From: Zantedeschia hybrid cultivar
Lineage: Eukaryota; Streptophyta; Magnoliopsida; Alismatales; Araceae
Direction: 5' to 3'
Assembly: GCA_030544215.1 (NCBI GenBank)
Contig: JARZZO010000004.1
Coordinates: 41,281,980 to 41,345,979, forward strand
Length of the DNA stretch: 64,000 bases
The notes under the pieces are model-generated. The model worked only from the letters and a program-made list of their open reading frames with translations. It had not been told where the DNA came from and searched no databases. Made by a program: the position numbers and the translations under genes. Below, piece by piece: positions 11,489 through 23,059 of the stretch. How positions within the stretch are numbered: the first letter of the stretch is position 1; each line of letters starts with the position of its first letter.

Positions 11489-11505
11489 CATGGCCTCCTA
11501 CTCTT
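11489..11505 (-). other. Candidate gypsy polypurine tract
   Basis: On the minus strand the bases just before the 3' LTR read AAGAGTAGGAGGCCATG, purine-rich with two pyrimidines near the LTR. Position and composition fit a plus-strand primer, though it is not a perfect tract. Confidence 0.5.
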
Positions 11506-12180
11506 GTCGTTCTCGATTTCATGAAGCGGCGAGAGTAAGATCCGAATATCTTTCGGAAAAATAACATGGTTCGCACCTTGTTCGAAACTGTTACCACCTG
11601 TTTCTGAAAACTGGGAGATGAGTTTTTTGCCTTAGGTTGGCCGAGGGCTGGTGACAAACAGCCTCGTCTTAGGCCAGGACCCTATCGTAGACACCTTCGT
11701 CTCGGGCCGAGACTTGCTGACAAAACACCTTCGTCCCCAACGGTGAAGGCAAGACTTACAGAACACTTTAGAAGACCAGGAAAGAGTGGGAAAGACTTCG
11801 AGTCTCCCGCCTTCACAGTCGCGTCATAACAAACACAGGACACGTGTCGAACATCCGGCCGGGCTGCCGAAAGCACAAAAAGATCTCAGTCATTAACAGC
11901 GATCACCCGGATCGCAGCCACTTCGGCTCTCTGCCCAAGATTTCACCTGGATCGTCGCCTCTCCGGCCTTCGATACGAGGATCGGGACACGTGGCAAGCA
12001 TCCGGACGAACAACTGAAAGGTCAAGCCGCATCTGGCCGTTGATTGCTTCCTCTCGATCCGGCAGCCCGCTCGTCATCATGGCGAAGGACAGGACACGTG
12101 TCACGCATCCAAGCAGGGCGGAGCCGAGGGGTGGGAAGATCTCGGCCGTCGATCCAGCACCGGACCCCCTCAAGTCCCCT

Positions 12181-12188
12181 TATAAATA
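12181..12188 (+). promoter_or_regulatory. TATA box for the antisense gene
   Basis: A clean TATAAATA on the plus strand is followed by a CT-rich stretch of the kind seen at plant transcription starts (about 12205-12240). It lies about 280 bp before the ATG of the antisense gene and opposite to the element's own transcription, so the gene may carry its own promoter. Confidence 0.55.
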
Positions 12189-13442
12189 CCAACTCCTCTC
12201 CCCTGGCCACCGTTCTTTTGCCTTCTCCTTCCTCTGCGCCTGTGCATCCCTGCGAGCAGCTTCCTCAAGCGCCTTTGCTTCTCCGGCAGTGAGCATGCTA
12301 TTGAGGGTGTTTGAGGACGCCTTGTCCATCGTCGGGGAGCTCCTTTTCGCCGGGAAGTCCTTTGTCACCGAGGAGGCTTTTCATCGCCGAGGAGACTCTT
12401 AGCCACCGGGGAGATCTTAGTCTGAGGGTAAGCCTCAGCTTCTGCCTTCTCTCTCTTTTGATTCATGTCCAGTAGCTCACCTTCGGCCGAGAGTAATTCT
12501 TCGGCCGAAGGCGATTCTTCTTACTCCTCGTCCAGACCTCCCCAGTCTTCTCTATCATCTCCCTTTTCTTCGAACTCCTTTCTTTCCGTTATGGCGGACG
12601 AGACAGAACCGGCTCCAGCTGCTGCTGAGCCTTCCACTTCCGGCCATCGCCCGGCCGAGATGGTTTCGGATGTAGCTAGTGTCCTTGATGTCGAAACCAT
12701 CAAGGTCATAACTAACTACTATCTGATTCCATCTTGGATGGTTCCCATCCGGCCCGAGAGGCATACCAGAGCTAACACCGTTCGACCGGGCAACTTCTCA
12801 ATTTATGAGCACAGCTTCCAGGCGGGCTTTCGTCTTCCTCTTCATTCCTTTATTGTAAATCTTTTGAGTTTTTATGGACTGGCTCCGTCCCAACTCTTTC
12901 CGAATTCCTGGCGGAAGTCTATGCTTTCCTGGCCTTGAATTCCTATCTCGACTTCAACCATTCTGTAAATATTTTTCGCTATCTTTTTAAGATAAAGCCT
13001 CAGGGGAAGTCTTCTTGGTATTGCTTCGTCCCTCGCTTCGGCCGGGGGATCTTCTCCGGGAAGCCCTCGTCCATTCACCGTTGGAAGGAGGGCTTTTTTT
13101 TCGTTTCTTTACCGGAGGGGGATAAGAGCGTCTGGCCCTTCCCTACCGAATGGGCACCCTTGGCCGAGGGCCTTTCCGACCCACCCACTCTCAGCCCCGA
13201 GCAGCTCGCTGATGCACACCTCTTCGAGGCTGAGGCTCTGCACAACATTGCAGAGCTCTTCGAGGACGAGGACAGGCTTATAAAGATAGGAGACTGGCCG
13301 GACCTGTCGTTCTCTCCTCCCCGGGTCTTTCCTTATCTTCCTCTTGAAGATACCCTGGGAGAGGTTGAGGAGGGAGCTACCGCGACCAGGTCTCCGGCCG
13401 AAGCCTGTCCGTCCGAAGAGGGCGCCGAAGCTACGACCGGGG

Positions 13443-13507
13443 GTAAGTCGGCTTTAAATCAAAGTTACAGTTTGAATTGTTGCTAACTCTCTTTTTTCTG
13501 CTTGCAG
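13443..13507 (+). other. Predicted 65-bp intron of the antisense gene
   Basis: It begins with the strong donor GTAAGT, has a pyrimidine tract (CTCTCTTTTTTCTG) and ends TTGCAG. Reading continues after it only into a stop four codons later, which is taken as later decay. Confidence 0.65.
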
Positions 13508-14104
13508 AGATGTCTGGTCTCTAGGGCCTGATCAGCCGGATCTCCAAGCAGTTGGGACAATCTCGACCGTCCCAGCCGCAGCCCGCGGAAGGGAGGACGG
13601 CCGGAGGGGTTCCGGCCCATCAACGCTCGGACTACGAGGCAGACTGCGGCTTCCGTCGAAGGCCGCGCTGCCACTGCTGCTCTCGAGAGGGAGCGGCAGA
13701 AGGGGAAGGCGGTCGCCGGAGGGAGCGGACGGCCGGAGAAGCGGAGCCGGCAAGATGATCCTGGTGAGAGGGAATCCGCCCTGGCGACCAAGAGGCCGGT
13801 GTCGGCACGGGGTGCCCCGCTTTCGTCGCCTCCCCAACCGCAGAGGGGTGACTCTCCTTCGGCCACCGGGGCCGGCGCGGAGACGCTGTCCTACCCCTTC
13901 GGGGCGGCCGGGACGCACATGTCCCGGGAGTATAGGCATGAGTCCTGGCGCCCGGACACGGGGGTCTTCACGGATGAGGGTCTGGAAGACTCCCGGACGT
14001 GTCTGCGTCTGGCTCGTAGCTGGACCTTCTCGATGGACAGGGATGAAATCAAGGAGCTTTCTTCGGAAGGCTTGTCCTTGCAGTGCGTTCGGCATGCCGT
14101 CTAG

Positions 14105-14189
14105 GTGAGAGCCCCTTCATCTTCATCCTTGTTCGTTGTTTCCCTTAGTTGCTTTAAGCTTATGTCTTCTGTCTTGTTTTCGGCTGTAG
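14105..14189 (+). other. Predicted 85-bp intron of the antisense gene
   Basis: It begins GTGAGA, ends CTGTAG after a T-rich tract, and joins two frames in phase 0. The codon just before the donor is TAG where CAG would give the usual exon end, suggesting a C-to-T change. Confidence 0.65.
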
Positions 14190-14882
14190 GCCGCGGTCAT
14201 ATGTGGGGCCCTTGCTCGCCGCCAGGCCATCATCCAGCAGAAGCTCCAGGACATCGACCAGGCCTCGGGCAAAGTGGCCTCGGTGCGGCGCGATCTCGAG
14301 GCCGGCATCGATGTCCTCATCGAGAGGAACTCGCAGCTTCGAGCCGAGCTAGAGGGCCAGAGGGAGGTGATCCACACCACTTCAGAGGCCAAGAAGAAAG
14401 CCGAGAAGGAGTTGGAGCGAGCTCGGGCCGAGATCGCGTTCCTGAAGGCCGAGATCCAGGACAAGGCTGAGGAGCGGGATGAGGAGCGTCGCCGCCATGC
14501 CGAGGAGGTTTCGGCTTTGAAGGCAGACTTGGAGGCAAAGACCAAAGAAGTCGACGACGTCGCTCGCACGGCCGTAGCGAGCTACAAGGAAGGCCCGGAG
14601 TATGCCGACGAGATGCTAGAGGCCGGAGCCAAGGCGGCCATGACTATGTTCGATCTGGGGATGGCCATTGCCCAAAAGGCGTGTCCGGAGGCGGATCTGA
14701 CCGGCCTCGGCTACCCTAGGGATGAAGAGGGCGAGGAGATCTTGGCCTGGTGGCGAGAGCTCAAGGCCGAAAGAACCCCGGCTTCCCCGGAAGGCACCGT
14801 GGCCGAACCGGTCCAGGCTTCCCCTCCGGCATCTCCCGGCCAAGCTCCTATCGAGGTGGATGGCGAGGACGCCGAAAGCTAG

Positions 14883-15047
14883 CCTGGGGGCTTGTCCCGG
14901 TTATTTTTGTTTTTCAAGATGCCAAGGCCAGGCATACGGCCTGTTTTTGTACTTGTGTTTATATAGAAGGCATTTTGCTTATGCTTGCTTCATGGTACGT
15001 CTTTGGAGTAGAAAGCCGAATTTGATTCTGCATGTGGTCGAAACCAT
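14883..15047. other. Gypsy spacer 3' of the antisense gene
   Basis: A short non-coding stretch after the antisense stop leads into the minisatellite. It is probably the antisense gene's 3' UTR. A TTTATATAG phrase and a T-rich stretch are present, but no firm poly(A) signal was identified. Confidence 0.4.
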
Positions 15048-15535
15048 GTCGCTCTCGATACGGTTTGCATGGCCGAAGCCACTCCCGGTACGGTTTGCAC
15101 GGACTTAGAGAATAATGCCGCTCCCGATACGGTTTGCATGGCCGAAGCCACTGCCGGTACGGTTTGCATGGACTGAGAATAATGCCGCTCCAGATACGGT
15201 TTGCATGGCCGAAGCCACTCCCGGTACGGTTTGCACGGACTTAGAGAATAATGCCGCTCCCGATACGGTTTGCATGGCCGAAGCCACTCTCGATACGGTT
15301 TGCATGGACTTAGAGAATAATGCCGCTCCCGATACGGTTTGCATGGCCGAAGCCACTCCCGGTACGGTTTGCACGGACTTAGAGAATAATGCCGCTCCCG
15401 ATACGGTTTGCATGGCCGAAGCCACTCCCGGTACGGTTTGCACGGACTTAGAGAATAATGTCGCTCCCGATACGGTTTGCATGGCCGAAGCCACTCCCGG
15501 TACAGTTTACACGGACTTAGAGAATAATGCCGGAC
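15048..15535. repeat. 69-bp minisatellite, about seven units, each a doubled half-unit
   Basis: Units restart with GCCGCTCCCGATACGG at 15117, 15184, 15253, 15322 and 15391, with a variant at 15460. Periods are 67, 69, 69, 69 and 69 bp. Within each unit, ATACGGTTTGCATGG and GTACGGTTTGCACGG are two diverged halves, so the array is a higher-order repeat. It lies between integrase and the antisense gene. Because 69 is divisible by three, it is open in several frames on both strands, and those apparent proteins are artefacts. Confidence 0.95.
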
Positions 15536-15594
15536 ACAATAATTCAAAACAAAAAATATATTCATGGTATCCGGCTGAATTCCGGGAAAATACC

Positions 15595-18500
15595 TTACAT
15601 AAAATAGCGCCGAAGGCGCTCCACGTTCCAAGTGTGAGGGAGAGGTTGGCCTGAAAGGGTCTCCAGCCGATAAGCTCCTCGTCGGATTACTTCTCGTATG
15701 CGATAAGGGCCCTCCCAATTCGGAGATAGCTTTTCTGCGGCTTCGGCTGGCTTGGACGCGTGGGCGTTCCGCAACACGAGGTTCCCGGCTTCAAAACTTC
15801 GGGACTTCACTCGAGCGTTGTGGTATCTCGCCATGCGCTACTGATAAGCCGCCAGCCGAATGCGAGCTTGATCTCTTGTCTCTTCTATAAGATCAAGGTG
15901 ATCTCTCAGGGCTTCATCATTAGCCTCCGGATCGTAAGTAAGAACCCTCGGAGACGGCAGGCTGACTTCAATGGGAATGACCGCTTCCACCCCGTAGGCC
16001 ATCTGGAACGGGGTTTCGCCAGTAGGGGTTCGGCTTGTTGTCCGATAAGCCCATAGAACGCTTGGCAGCTCTTCGACCCATCGGCCTTTAGCCTTGCCGA
16101 GGCGAGTCTTCAGTCCTCGTAATAGGCTTCGGTTAGTGACTTTGACTTGGCCATTCGTCCGAGGGTGAGCTACCGAAGCGAATTTATGAAGAATACCGAA
16201 GCTTGCGCAGTTGTCTTTGAACCGGTAGCTGTCGAACTGCTTGCCATTATCTGAAATGATTGCCCGAGGGATGCCGTAGCGGCAGATAATAGACTTCCAT
16301 ACGAAGTTCCATGCATTATTATCGGTATGGACGCAAGGGGTTCAACTTCAACCTACTTGGTGAAATAGTCCACTGCCACAATAAGGAATTTCCTCTGGCA
16401 GGATATCAATCCCCCATTGGGCAAAAGGCCAAGGGTCTGACAGAGGTGTCAGGAGAGTTGCCGACTGATGAATGAGTGAGCTGAACCTCTGGCATTGGTC
16501 ACAGCAGCGGACGAGAGCAACTGCGTCTTCTCGAAGTGTTGGCCACCAGTATCCTTGCCTTAGGAGTTTGTGGGTCAAGGCCCTTCCTCCTGCGTGTGCT
16601 CCGCAGATTCCTTCTTGTACTTCCCAAAGGGCATAATCGGTTTCGGCCGGACCGAGACATCGAAGGAGTGGCCGGCCGAAGGACTTCTTATACAACGTCC
16701 CCTCCAGAATAAGGAAATGGGAAGAGCGCTGCCGGACGCGCCTTGCTTCATTCGGATTGGACGGGACCTCCTCTCGGAGGAGAAAAGCGACTAGGGGAGT
16801 CATCTAGGTCTCTACTTTGGATTCATTCATTTGCATGACCTTAGATTCGCCGAGACTTGGCTCAGCCAGCTCCTCTACTAGGACCATTCGGCCTCCTCTC
16901 CCGTCCTGAGTTGACGCTAGCCGGGAAAGAGCATCGGCTCTAGCGTTTTCGGCCCGAGGGATCCGCACAATCTGAAAAGAAGTAAATTTAGCTAGGATTT
17001 TGCAGGTTACCTGGAGGTAGGACGTCATTAACGCGTCCCGGGCCTCGTACTCCCCGGTGACTTGGTTGGTGATAAGCTGGGAATCGGTGAATGCCCTTAT
17101 GCTTCACGCACCGAGCTTTCTAGCGGCCCGAAGGCCTGAGATAAGGGCTTCGTACTCTGCGGCATTGTTGGTAGCCGGGAAAGAGAAACGCAGTGCATAC
17201 TCTGTGACGACCCCTTTTGGAGACGCCAAGATCCACCCGGCGCCACTGCCTGAAGAGCACGCGGACCCGTCGACGTATAGTTGCCATTCATCCGAGGATG
17301 AAGGAGCCGAAGAGGATTCGGTTTCAAGAGTAGGTCTGACTTCCGGCTGAGGGACCGAGGATGCTTCGGGCGTGAGCTTGGCAATAAAGTCGGCCAAGGC
17401 TTGAGCTTTTATCGCTGTCCGAGGCCCATAAGAGACTCCCAGTTTGATCGCCCATTTTGCTAGCCTCCCGGACACTTCTAGCTGAGAGAGGACTTGCCTC
17501 AGAGGTTGATCTGTGAAGACCTTTATTGAATGCGCGAGGAAGTATGGCCAGAGCCTCCTCGCGGAAGCGACGAGGGCCAAGGCCAGCTTTTCTAGGGCCG
17601 GATACCGAAGCTCTGCTCCGTGGAGGGCTCGGCTTATATAATAAACTGGCCTTTGTACGCCATCTTCTTCCCGGACGAGGATGACGCTGATAGCTGCTTC
17701 AGACACGGCGAGATAAATGAATAGCTGTTCTCCTCGAACCAGTTTAGACAAGACGGGAACATCGGAGAGATAGGCTTTCAGCTGATCGAAGGCCGACTGA
17801 CACTCGTCCGTCCAGGAGAAATTGATAGTCTTCTTCAGCAATTTGAAGAAGGGAAAACAGTAATCCGTCGCCTTTGACATGAAGCGGCTTAACGCAGCTA
17901 TCCTTCCACTCATCATTTGGACCTCTCGGATGTTGGCCGGAGGGCGCATCTGGATAATAGCCGAAACCTTCGCAGGATTAGCTTCCACCCCTCGGCGAGT
18001 GACCATGTAGCCGAGGAACTTCCCGGAGGCCACGCCGAAGGCACACTTGGTAGGATTCAGCTTCATTTTATACCTGCGCAAGGTGGAGAATGTCTTGGCC
18101 AAATCGGTCAGATGGTCCACAGCGATGCGGCTTTTCACCAGCATGTCGTCGATGTAGACCTCCATATTGCGGCCGAGCTGCGGAGCGAACATCTTGTTGA
18201 CAAGACGCTGATAAGTTGCTCCGGCATTCTTCAGACCGAATGGCATCCGGGTGTAGCAGTACAAGCCGAGGTCCGTTGTAAAGCTTGTCTTGTCCTCGTC
18301 GTCCGGATGCATTCGGATCTGGTGATAGTCTGAATAGGCATTGAGGAAGTGAGCAGTTCGTGGCCGGAAGTGGCGTCCACCACCTGGTCTATCCGAGGCA
18401 ATGGAAAGTTGTCCATCGGACAGGCCTTGTTGAGGTTGGTGAAGTCTACACACATTCGCCACTTGCCGTCCTTTTTGGGCACCATCACTACATTGGCGAT

Positions 18501-19447
18501 CCATTCGGGATTGTGCACCTCTCGAAGGTGTCCTGCGTTCAGTCCCTTCTGTACTTCAGCTTGGATGGCCGTCCTTCTTTCTTGGTTGAAGATACGCCGC
18601 TTCTGCTTGACCGAAGGCTGGTTGGGGTCGACGTGCAGCCGATACTCCTCCACCTCCGGGTCGACTCCGGGCATGTCCGAAGGGGACCAGATGAAGACGT
18701 CGAGATTTTCTTTCAGGAATTCGACAAGTCTTTCAGCTTTAGTCTTCTCGAGGCCGGAACCTATCATTAGTGTCCGGCCTTCTCCTCCTGGAACCGGAAC
18801 GGTTGTAAGTTCTTCTCCTGGGGACGCTTCGGCCGAAGATTCGATCGAGAGGGATTCGGCCGCAGCCTTCCCTTTAACCGAGATCATATAACATTGCCGG
18901 GCGACTTCTTGATTTCCCCTGGCTTCGCCGATTCCGTAGCTGGTGCGGAACTTAAGCTTCTGATGGAAAGAGGAAGGTACAGCTCCAATTCCTCCGATCA
19001 GCCTTCGGCCAAAGATGGCGTTGTAGGCCGAGTCGACCTTTACGATGGCAAAATCCGTTTCAACGGTTAATTGCCGAGGGGTTGTACCTAGGGTTACAGG
19101 GAACCAGACGATGCCTTCTACTCGGCAAGGCGAACCATTAAAGCCGAATAGAGGCCCCCGGTGATATCAGCCTCGCTCAAACCCATTTTTACAAAACAAT
19201 CGTAAAAAAGTACATTTGGGGCACTTCCATTATCAACAAAGATACGATGAACATCGTAACTTTTCATTACAGCATTTACAATTAGGGTGTCGTCGTGAGG
19301 AACCTGAATGTCGGTCAAATCCTCCTGGCCGAAGATGATGTCTTCTTGACGAGACCACTTCGGCTCGATGTCGACTGCTGCTACCTCTGCCGTAGCATCG
19401 GCTTGACGACACCTTGCTCCCTCTCCCGGCCCCCCGGATATCATCAT
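15595..19447 (-). pseudogene. pol: Gypsy pol: protease, RT, RNase H, second RNase H, integrase (degenerate)
   Basis: Read on the minus strand from 19447. Protease has VDNGSAPNVLF, where the usual Asp-Thr/Ser-Gly is Asp-Asn-Gly. RT spans about 18890-17850 with RRIFNQERR, MCVDFTNLNKACPMD, MPFGLKNAGATYQRLVN and the catalytic VYIDDMLVKS. The first RNase H includes RPVYYISRALHGAE and FTDQPLRQVL. A second, archaeal-type RNase H has LYVDGSACSSGSGAGWIL and NNAAEYEALI, ending near 16804 (RAENARADALSRLAS). Integrase has the zinc-binding module HAGGRALTHKLLRQGYWW then CDQCQRF (about 16650-16490), a badly damaged catalytic core, and a C-terminal part NWEGPYRIREVIRRGAYRLE (15834-15595). Frameshifts occur near 18345, near 17100, near 16350 and in the core, so no functional polyprotein can be made. 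Confidence 0.9.
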
Positions 19448-19579
19448 AATCGATTCGGCACTGGGTCGTTGATGGGATGCTTCTGCCGGGGCCGGAGCCG
19501 CCTTTGGTTGAGGTGGGGCTCCTTTATCCGGGAGCTGCTGCTGCCGTGCTGCTCCGGGAACGTCCCGGTCCTGCCGCTG

Positions 19580-21109
19580 TTAAGGCTCGTCGGTACTGCG
19601 GCAGACGGCCTTCTCGGATGAGGCGATCAATCTCCTCCCGAAGGTGCCGACATTCGTCAGTTGAATGGTCGGTCTCCTGATGGTACTCGCAGTATTTGCG
19701 GGGTCCCTTCGGCGAGGATCAGTCTTGATGCGCTCAGGCTGCCGAAGCATACCTTTTACCTCCATGAGCATCCAGGAGGGTGGAGCAGGTAGCGGTAGGT
19801 ATCGCTGCTGCGGATCCCGGCGCTTATCTCGGTCCCATTCTTCCCTCCGGTATCGCTTGCGAGATGGCTCCTGATCTTTCGGGCGAGGACGAACCAGAGG
19901 CGTAACCGCCAATGGTGCCTCGATAGTGCTATTGCCCTTGGACATCATCAGGGCTTCCAAGTTGATGTACTTATGGGCCCGAGCCACTAGGTCCTGGAAG
20001 GTGGGGGGATGGCGCTTCCCGATAGAGCTGAGAAGCCCTTCGTCCGTGCATCCACTGATCACGGCCGAGACCGTGATCGAACTATCCAGGTTTGGAATTT
20101 GGGCGGCTTTGGCCCGAAACTTAGTGAAATACTCTTGAAGGGTCTCGGTAGGTCCTTGCCGAATGGCTAGTAGACTGGCCGAGGTTTTACATTGCCGAGT
20201 GGCATCATAGAATTGGTCGATAAACAGTTGGCCTAACTGTACTAGAGAGTGAATGGAATTGGGGGCCAATGTCTCGAACCAAATCAAGGTTGTCTTTTCT
20301 AGGGTGAGGGGGAAGAGACGCCAGCGGACTGCCTCGGAAACCCCTCGGACAGAGAGGTAGGAATTGAATCTCTGGAAGTGGCAGACCGGATCTGTCATTC
20401 CATCATACAGAGGGCCTTTCGGCAGTTTAAAGTTTGGAGGTACCTCGATGGCCAGAAGTTCTGGAGAGAAGGAAGTCTGCTCCAAGATGGTGCTGGCGAG
20501 AGGTGCTCCATACGGCCGGGACACCATCTGCTGCATCTCCTTCCTCATCGTTGTCAGCCGCTGGTCCAGATCCGGGGCGATCGAAGTGGTGACCGAACGT
20601 CCTTCGGCCTTGGTCGGATGAAATCCAGACGAAGTATAGTCGGGCTCCGTCAGGATATGACTGGTGCAAGGGGCTCGGCCTGGCGGCCCGAACGGCTCGT
20701 TACGTGCCGAGACCGCCTCGTCGTGGAATGCTCGCGAGGGGGTTGGCTATACCCTTGTGATTTGAGTAGGATAGAATTGAGGAGGAGGTGGAACCTAGTG
20801 CGGGGGTTGGTTCAGTAATCCCATATGCTGGGCGATTGCTGACACCATATCTCGTAAGGGCGCCAAAGAGGTGACAGTAACGGCTAGCGTAGCCACTTGC
20901 TGCTGAAATTCTTCCACCCGGTCATCTCGGGGAGCGACAGACTCAGGTATAACTGGAAGTGCAGAACCTTGGGGAAGGACAGACGGAGTACTTTCGGAGT
21001 GGAGTGCCTGCGCTGGACTCGCCCGCATCTCTGCCTCGTCTTGGTCGGATCGTCTGGTCACTGGACGATGAGACATGACCTCTTGTTGGATTCCCACAGA
21101 CGGCGTCAC
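19580..21109 (-). pseudogene. gag: Gypsy gag (degenerate)
   Basis: The N-terminal segment (21109-20795) is followed by the capsid-like part (20548-19580), which has the retrotransposon gag pattern: PLYDGMTDPVCHFQRFNSYL, WFETLAPNSIHS, LGQLFIDQFYDATRQCK and TETLQEYFTKFRAKAAQIPN. A basic linker follows. The nucleocapsid-like knuckle is present in another frame at about 19700-19640 as YCEYHQETDHSTDECRHL, a Cys-x2-His-x4-His-x4-Cys form common in Tat gag. At least two frameshifts (between the N-terminal and capsid parts, and before the knuckle) break the frame. The product would form the cytoplasmic virus-like particle if intact. Confidence 0.85.
21091..21108 (-). other. Gypsy primer-binding site
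   Basis: Two bases inside the 5' LTR, the minus strand reads TGACGCCGTCTGTGGGAA. This resembles the TGGCGCCGTCTGTGGGA-type site I recall from plant Tat elements, where a cellular tRNA 3' end primes minus-strand DNA synthesis. The tRNA itself was not identified. Confidence 0.7.
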
Positions 21110-21110
21110 G

Positions 21111-21867
21111 TGATGTAGCCGAAGCTATCACGGTCAGATTCCGGGACTAGAATCCGAGACAGAAGAAGACCGACGGGGATCCGGACCGAAACCGGGGCGG
21201 AGCATGTGGCCGAGACGCCGTGGCCGGGAGGCACTCGGACGAAGGCTCGCCGAGAGCGAGTCGGACTCCTCAGGGCCGAAAGGGACCCGACCGGTGAAGG
21301 GCGACGTCGAGACCAGAGGAAGAAGACCGAGACCGGTGGCCGAGGCCGGCTCGAAGAGGTCGGCGAAGATTCAAACCGAAGCCCCTGTAAGAAGAAGAAG
21401 AATCAGTCAGTAGAGGTCCCAGGCTTCGGCCCAAGAGAACCCCCTCCGACGGCTAAGTCAACTTCTGAAGAAGATTCGATTCAGAAGGGAAAGAAGAAGA
21501 AGGAGCTTTAAAGTTTTTGGACTGTTGTCCTTGGTTAAAAAGACCTACCTTTGGTAATAAATAGCCGTGTATTTATAACGGAGGATAGATGTTACTTGGT
21601 GGTGGCAGCCGATATAGGACTATGTTTTGGTTTACTGGTAAACCGCCATAGTGCCTAACCCTCCCATCGGAGTGGGCCCGATACGGCTACTGGGCCGAAG
21701 GTTGGGGGCCGCCGTTGGGCCGAATGCCGCTAGTGGGCTAAAGCTAATTGGGCTGAGGGCTGCTTGTGGGCCGAAGCCAATTGGGCTGATGGCCGCTTGT
21801 GGGCCGAATGCTGCTGGGCCGTTGTTATTGGGCTATTTAATGGGCCGAATCGGATTCTGCCCCATCA
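21111..21867 (-). repeat. Gypsy 5' LTR (right), 757 bp
   Basis: It pairs with 10699-11488. It starts TGATG and ends CATCA on the plus strand. The minus-strand TATA box is at 21570-21577, placing the element's transcription start shortly after it. One 33-bp internal repeat fewer than the left LTR. Confidence 0.93.
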
Positions 21868-21872
21868 ATTAT
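21868..21872. repeat. Target-site duplication, right copy (ATTAT)
   Basis: It matches 10694-10698. Confidence 0.92.
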
Positions 21873-23055
21873 TATCATTATCCATAAGATAAACGATCCA
21901 AATACATTTTACTGCATAACAAGAAAAAAAAATTACAACTATGCGGGTTCCTTCAACAAGTTCTGCACGCGGCATGGCCTCGCTAGGTGATAGAGCTGAA
22001 CTGGTCGCACTCAAGAGCTGGCATGCTTCATGTTTTCACCCACACGGTGACTTCTCTAAAGGTATCTTCAAGGGCGATGGTAGTAGAATGGTTAATAAGG
22101 ATGTTAATTGGGCTCGCTAGTCACTTTTTTTTTGGGAGAGAGAGAAAGAAGAGATGCATGTTTGAAGAGAGAGAGAGAGAGAGAAAAAGTGAGGTGTAAT
22201 GAAGCAGACTTTTCGGGAATAGTAATGGGAATAGGAATGTAATCAAACCCAAGAGAGACTTTTCGGGAATAAGAATTGTTGCGTTAACTTCAGTTTTCTC
22301 TCCTAATAAAAGTTGGACCGAAAAATAGAGAAATGATTAGTCTCTCTTATTAAGATTTTTTAATAATAATTTTTGGAGGGAAAGAACCACAAAGTGCTAT
22401 GTAAGCTAGACTCAAAACTCTGTTTTATTATATAGTATAGATATAGATACCCTAAAAAAATTAAGTTGTTCTAGGTATCCCTAAAAGTCTTACATGCTCG
22501 TACAACTTGATCTTCAATTAGACAATTAAAAAAAATCTAAAAAATTAGAAATTATTATTACATTCAACCCATTAAGGGTGTTTTTCTTATTGTTCATTGA
22601 TGCTCTATTCTAATTCTTTTTTTAAGTTTTTTGGTCATCCGATCATAGATCAAACTATGCGAGCATATGGAGTATGCAAGACCCGACCTTAAAAAACTTG
22701 GGAAAAAAATGGCGTATTAGCACGGTCATGCCATGCAGCACCATGGAAATGTAACCAGTAAACCCTTGCATAAATCTCATTTTGATAGTTAATGTTAAGT
22801 ATTATAGACACTGACTTTTCAAAAATGCTGCTAAAGGTGTGGATTGTAACACATGTGGCATCGCAATCTGATCATCTAGCAAAACGGTTTGAAACAAACA
22901 CAGAGTCCGAGGATCATTCAAGTTCCTTCTATATTAAAAAGGTAAAAATGGGATCATGTCCTTATATGATCCAACATGTGGTATAATCTAAGGGCCTGCA
23001 ATGTTGTTGAGTAAGTATCACTCTTTCCAACTATATGATACAACTAGAGGGATTC
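21873..23055. other. Intergenic DNA with a GA microsatellite
   Basis: No gene is recognised. A (GA)n run lies at about 22168-22185 with shorter GA runs around it. The 5-bp duplication shows this DNA was continuous with the stretch ending at 10698 before the gypsy insertion. Confidence 0.5.
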
Positions 23056-23059
23056 ATAT

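Larger units (their letters stand above)
12465..14882 (+). pseudogene. Spliced antisense gene of the gypsy element (Transposase_28-like), degenerate
   Basis: This gene runs opposite to gag-pol, between integrase and the 3' LTR. The N-terminal part is Ser-rich, then shows a region (TNYYLIPSWMVPIRP, GNFSIYEHSFQAGFRLPLHS, LLSFYGLAPSQLFPNSW, then SWYCFVPRFGRG) that resembles the Pfam family called putative gypsy-type transposon (Transposase_28). The C-terminal part (14274-14882) is a long charged coiled coil with an acidic tail. Two introns are supported: 13443-13507 (G then GTAAGT; TTGCAG) and 14105-14189 (AG then GTGAGA; CTGTAG), the second keeping frame into the coiled coil. Lesions include a frameshift at about 12905-12935, a stop just after intron 1, a frame change at about 13600, and a TAG directly before intron 2. 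The protein's role is not known; such antisense frames are reported in Tat elements. Start and upstream exon are uncertain. Confidence 0.72.
10699..21867 (-). mobile_element. Complete, degenerate Ty3/gypsy element of Tat type
   Basis: The element is 11.2 kb, bounded by two related LTRs that begin TGATG and end CATCA on the plus strand, and flanked by the 5-bp target duplication ATTAT. On the minus strand the order is 5' LTR (21111-21867), primer-binding site, gag, protease, RT, RNase H, a second RNase H, integrase, a 69-bp minisatellite, an antisense spliced gene, and 3' LTR (10699-11488). A second RNase H and extra DNA after integrase, including an antisense frame, are features of the Tat lineage (for example Grande, RIRE2, Retand). 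Frameshifts and stops in gag and pol show it cannot act autonomously. The Tat assignment rests on domain order, not on a tree. Confidence 0.93.

Noticed and set aside
15048..15535. A repeat-spacer look that could suggest a CRISPR array
   Set aside because: The units are contiguous tandem repeats without unique spacers, inside a plant retrotransposon.
14990..15718. A 242-codon minus-strand frame and a 179-codon plus-strand frame (15115-15654) with repeated peptides
   Set aside because: Both are created by the 69-bp minisatellite, whose period is a multiple of three and so keeps several frames open. No domain is present.
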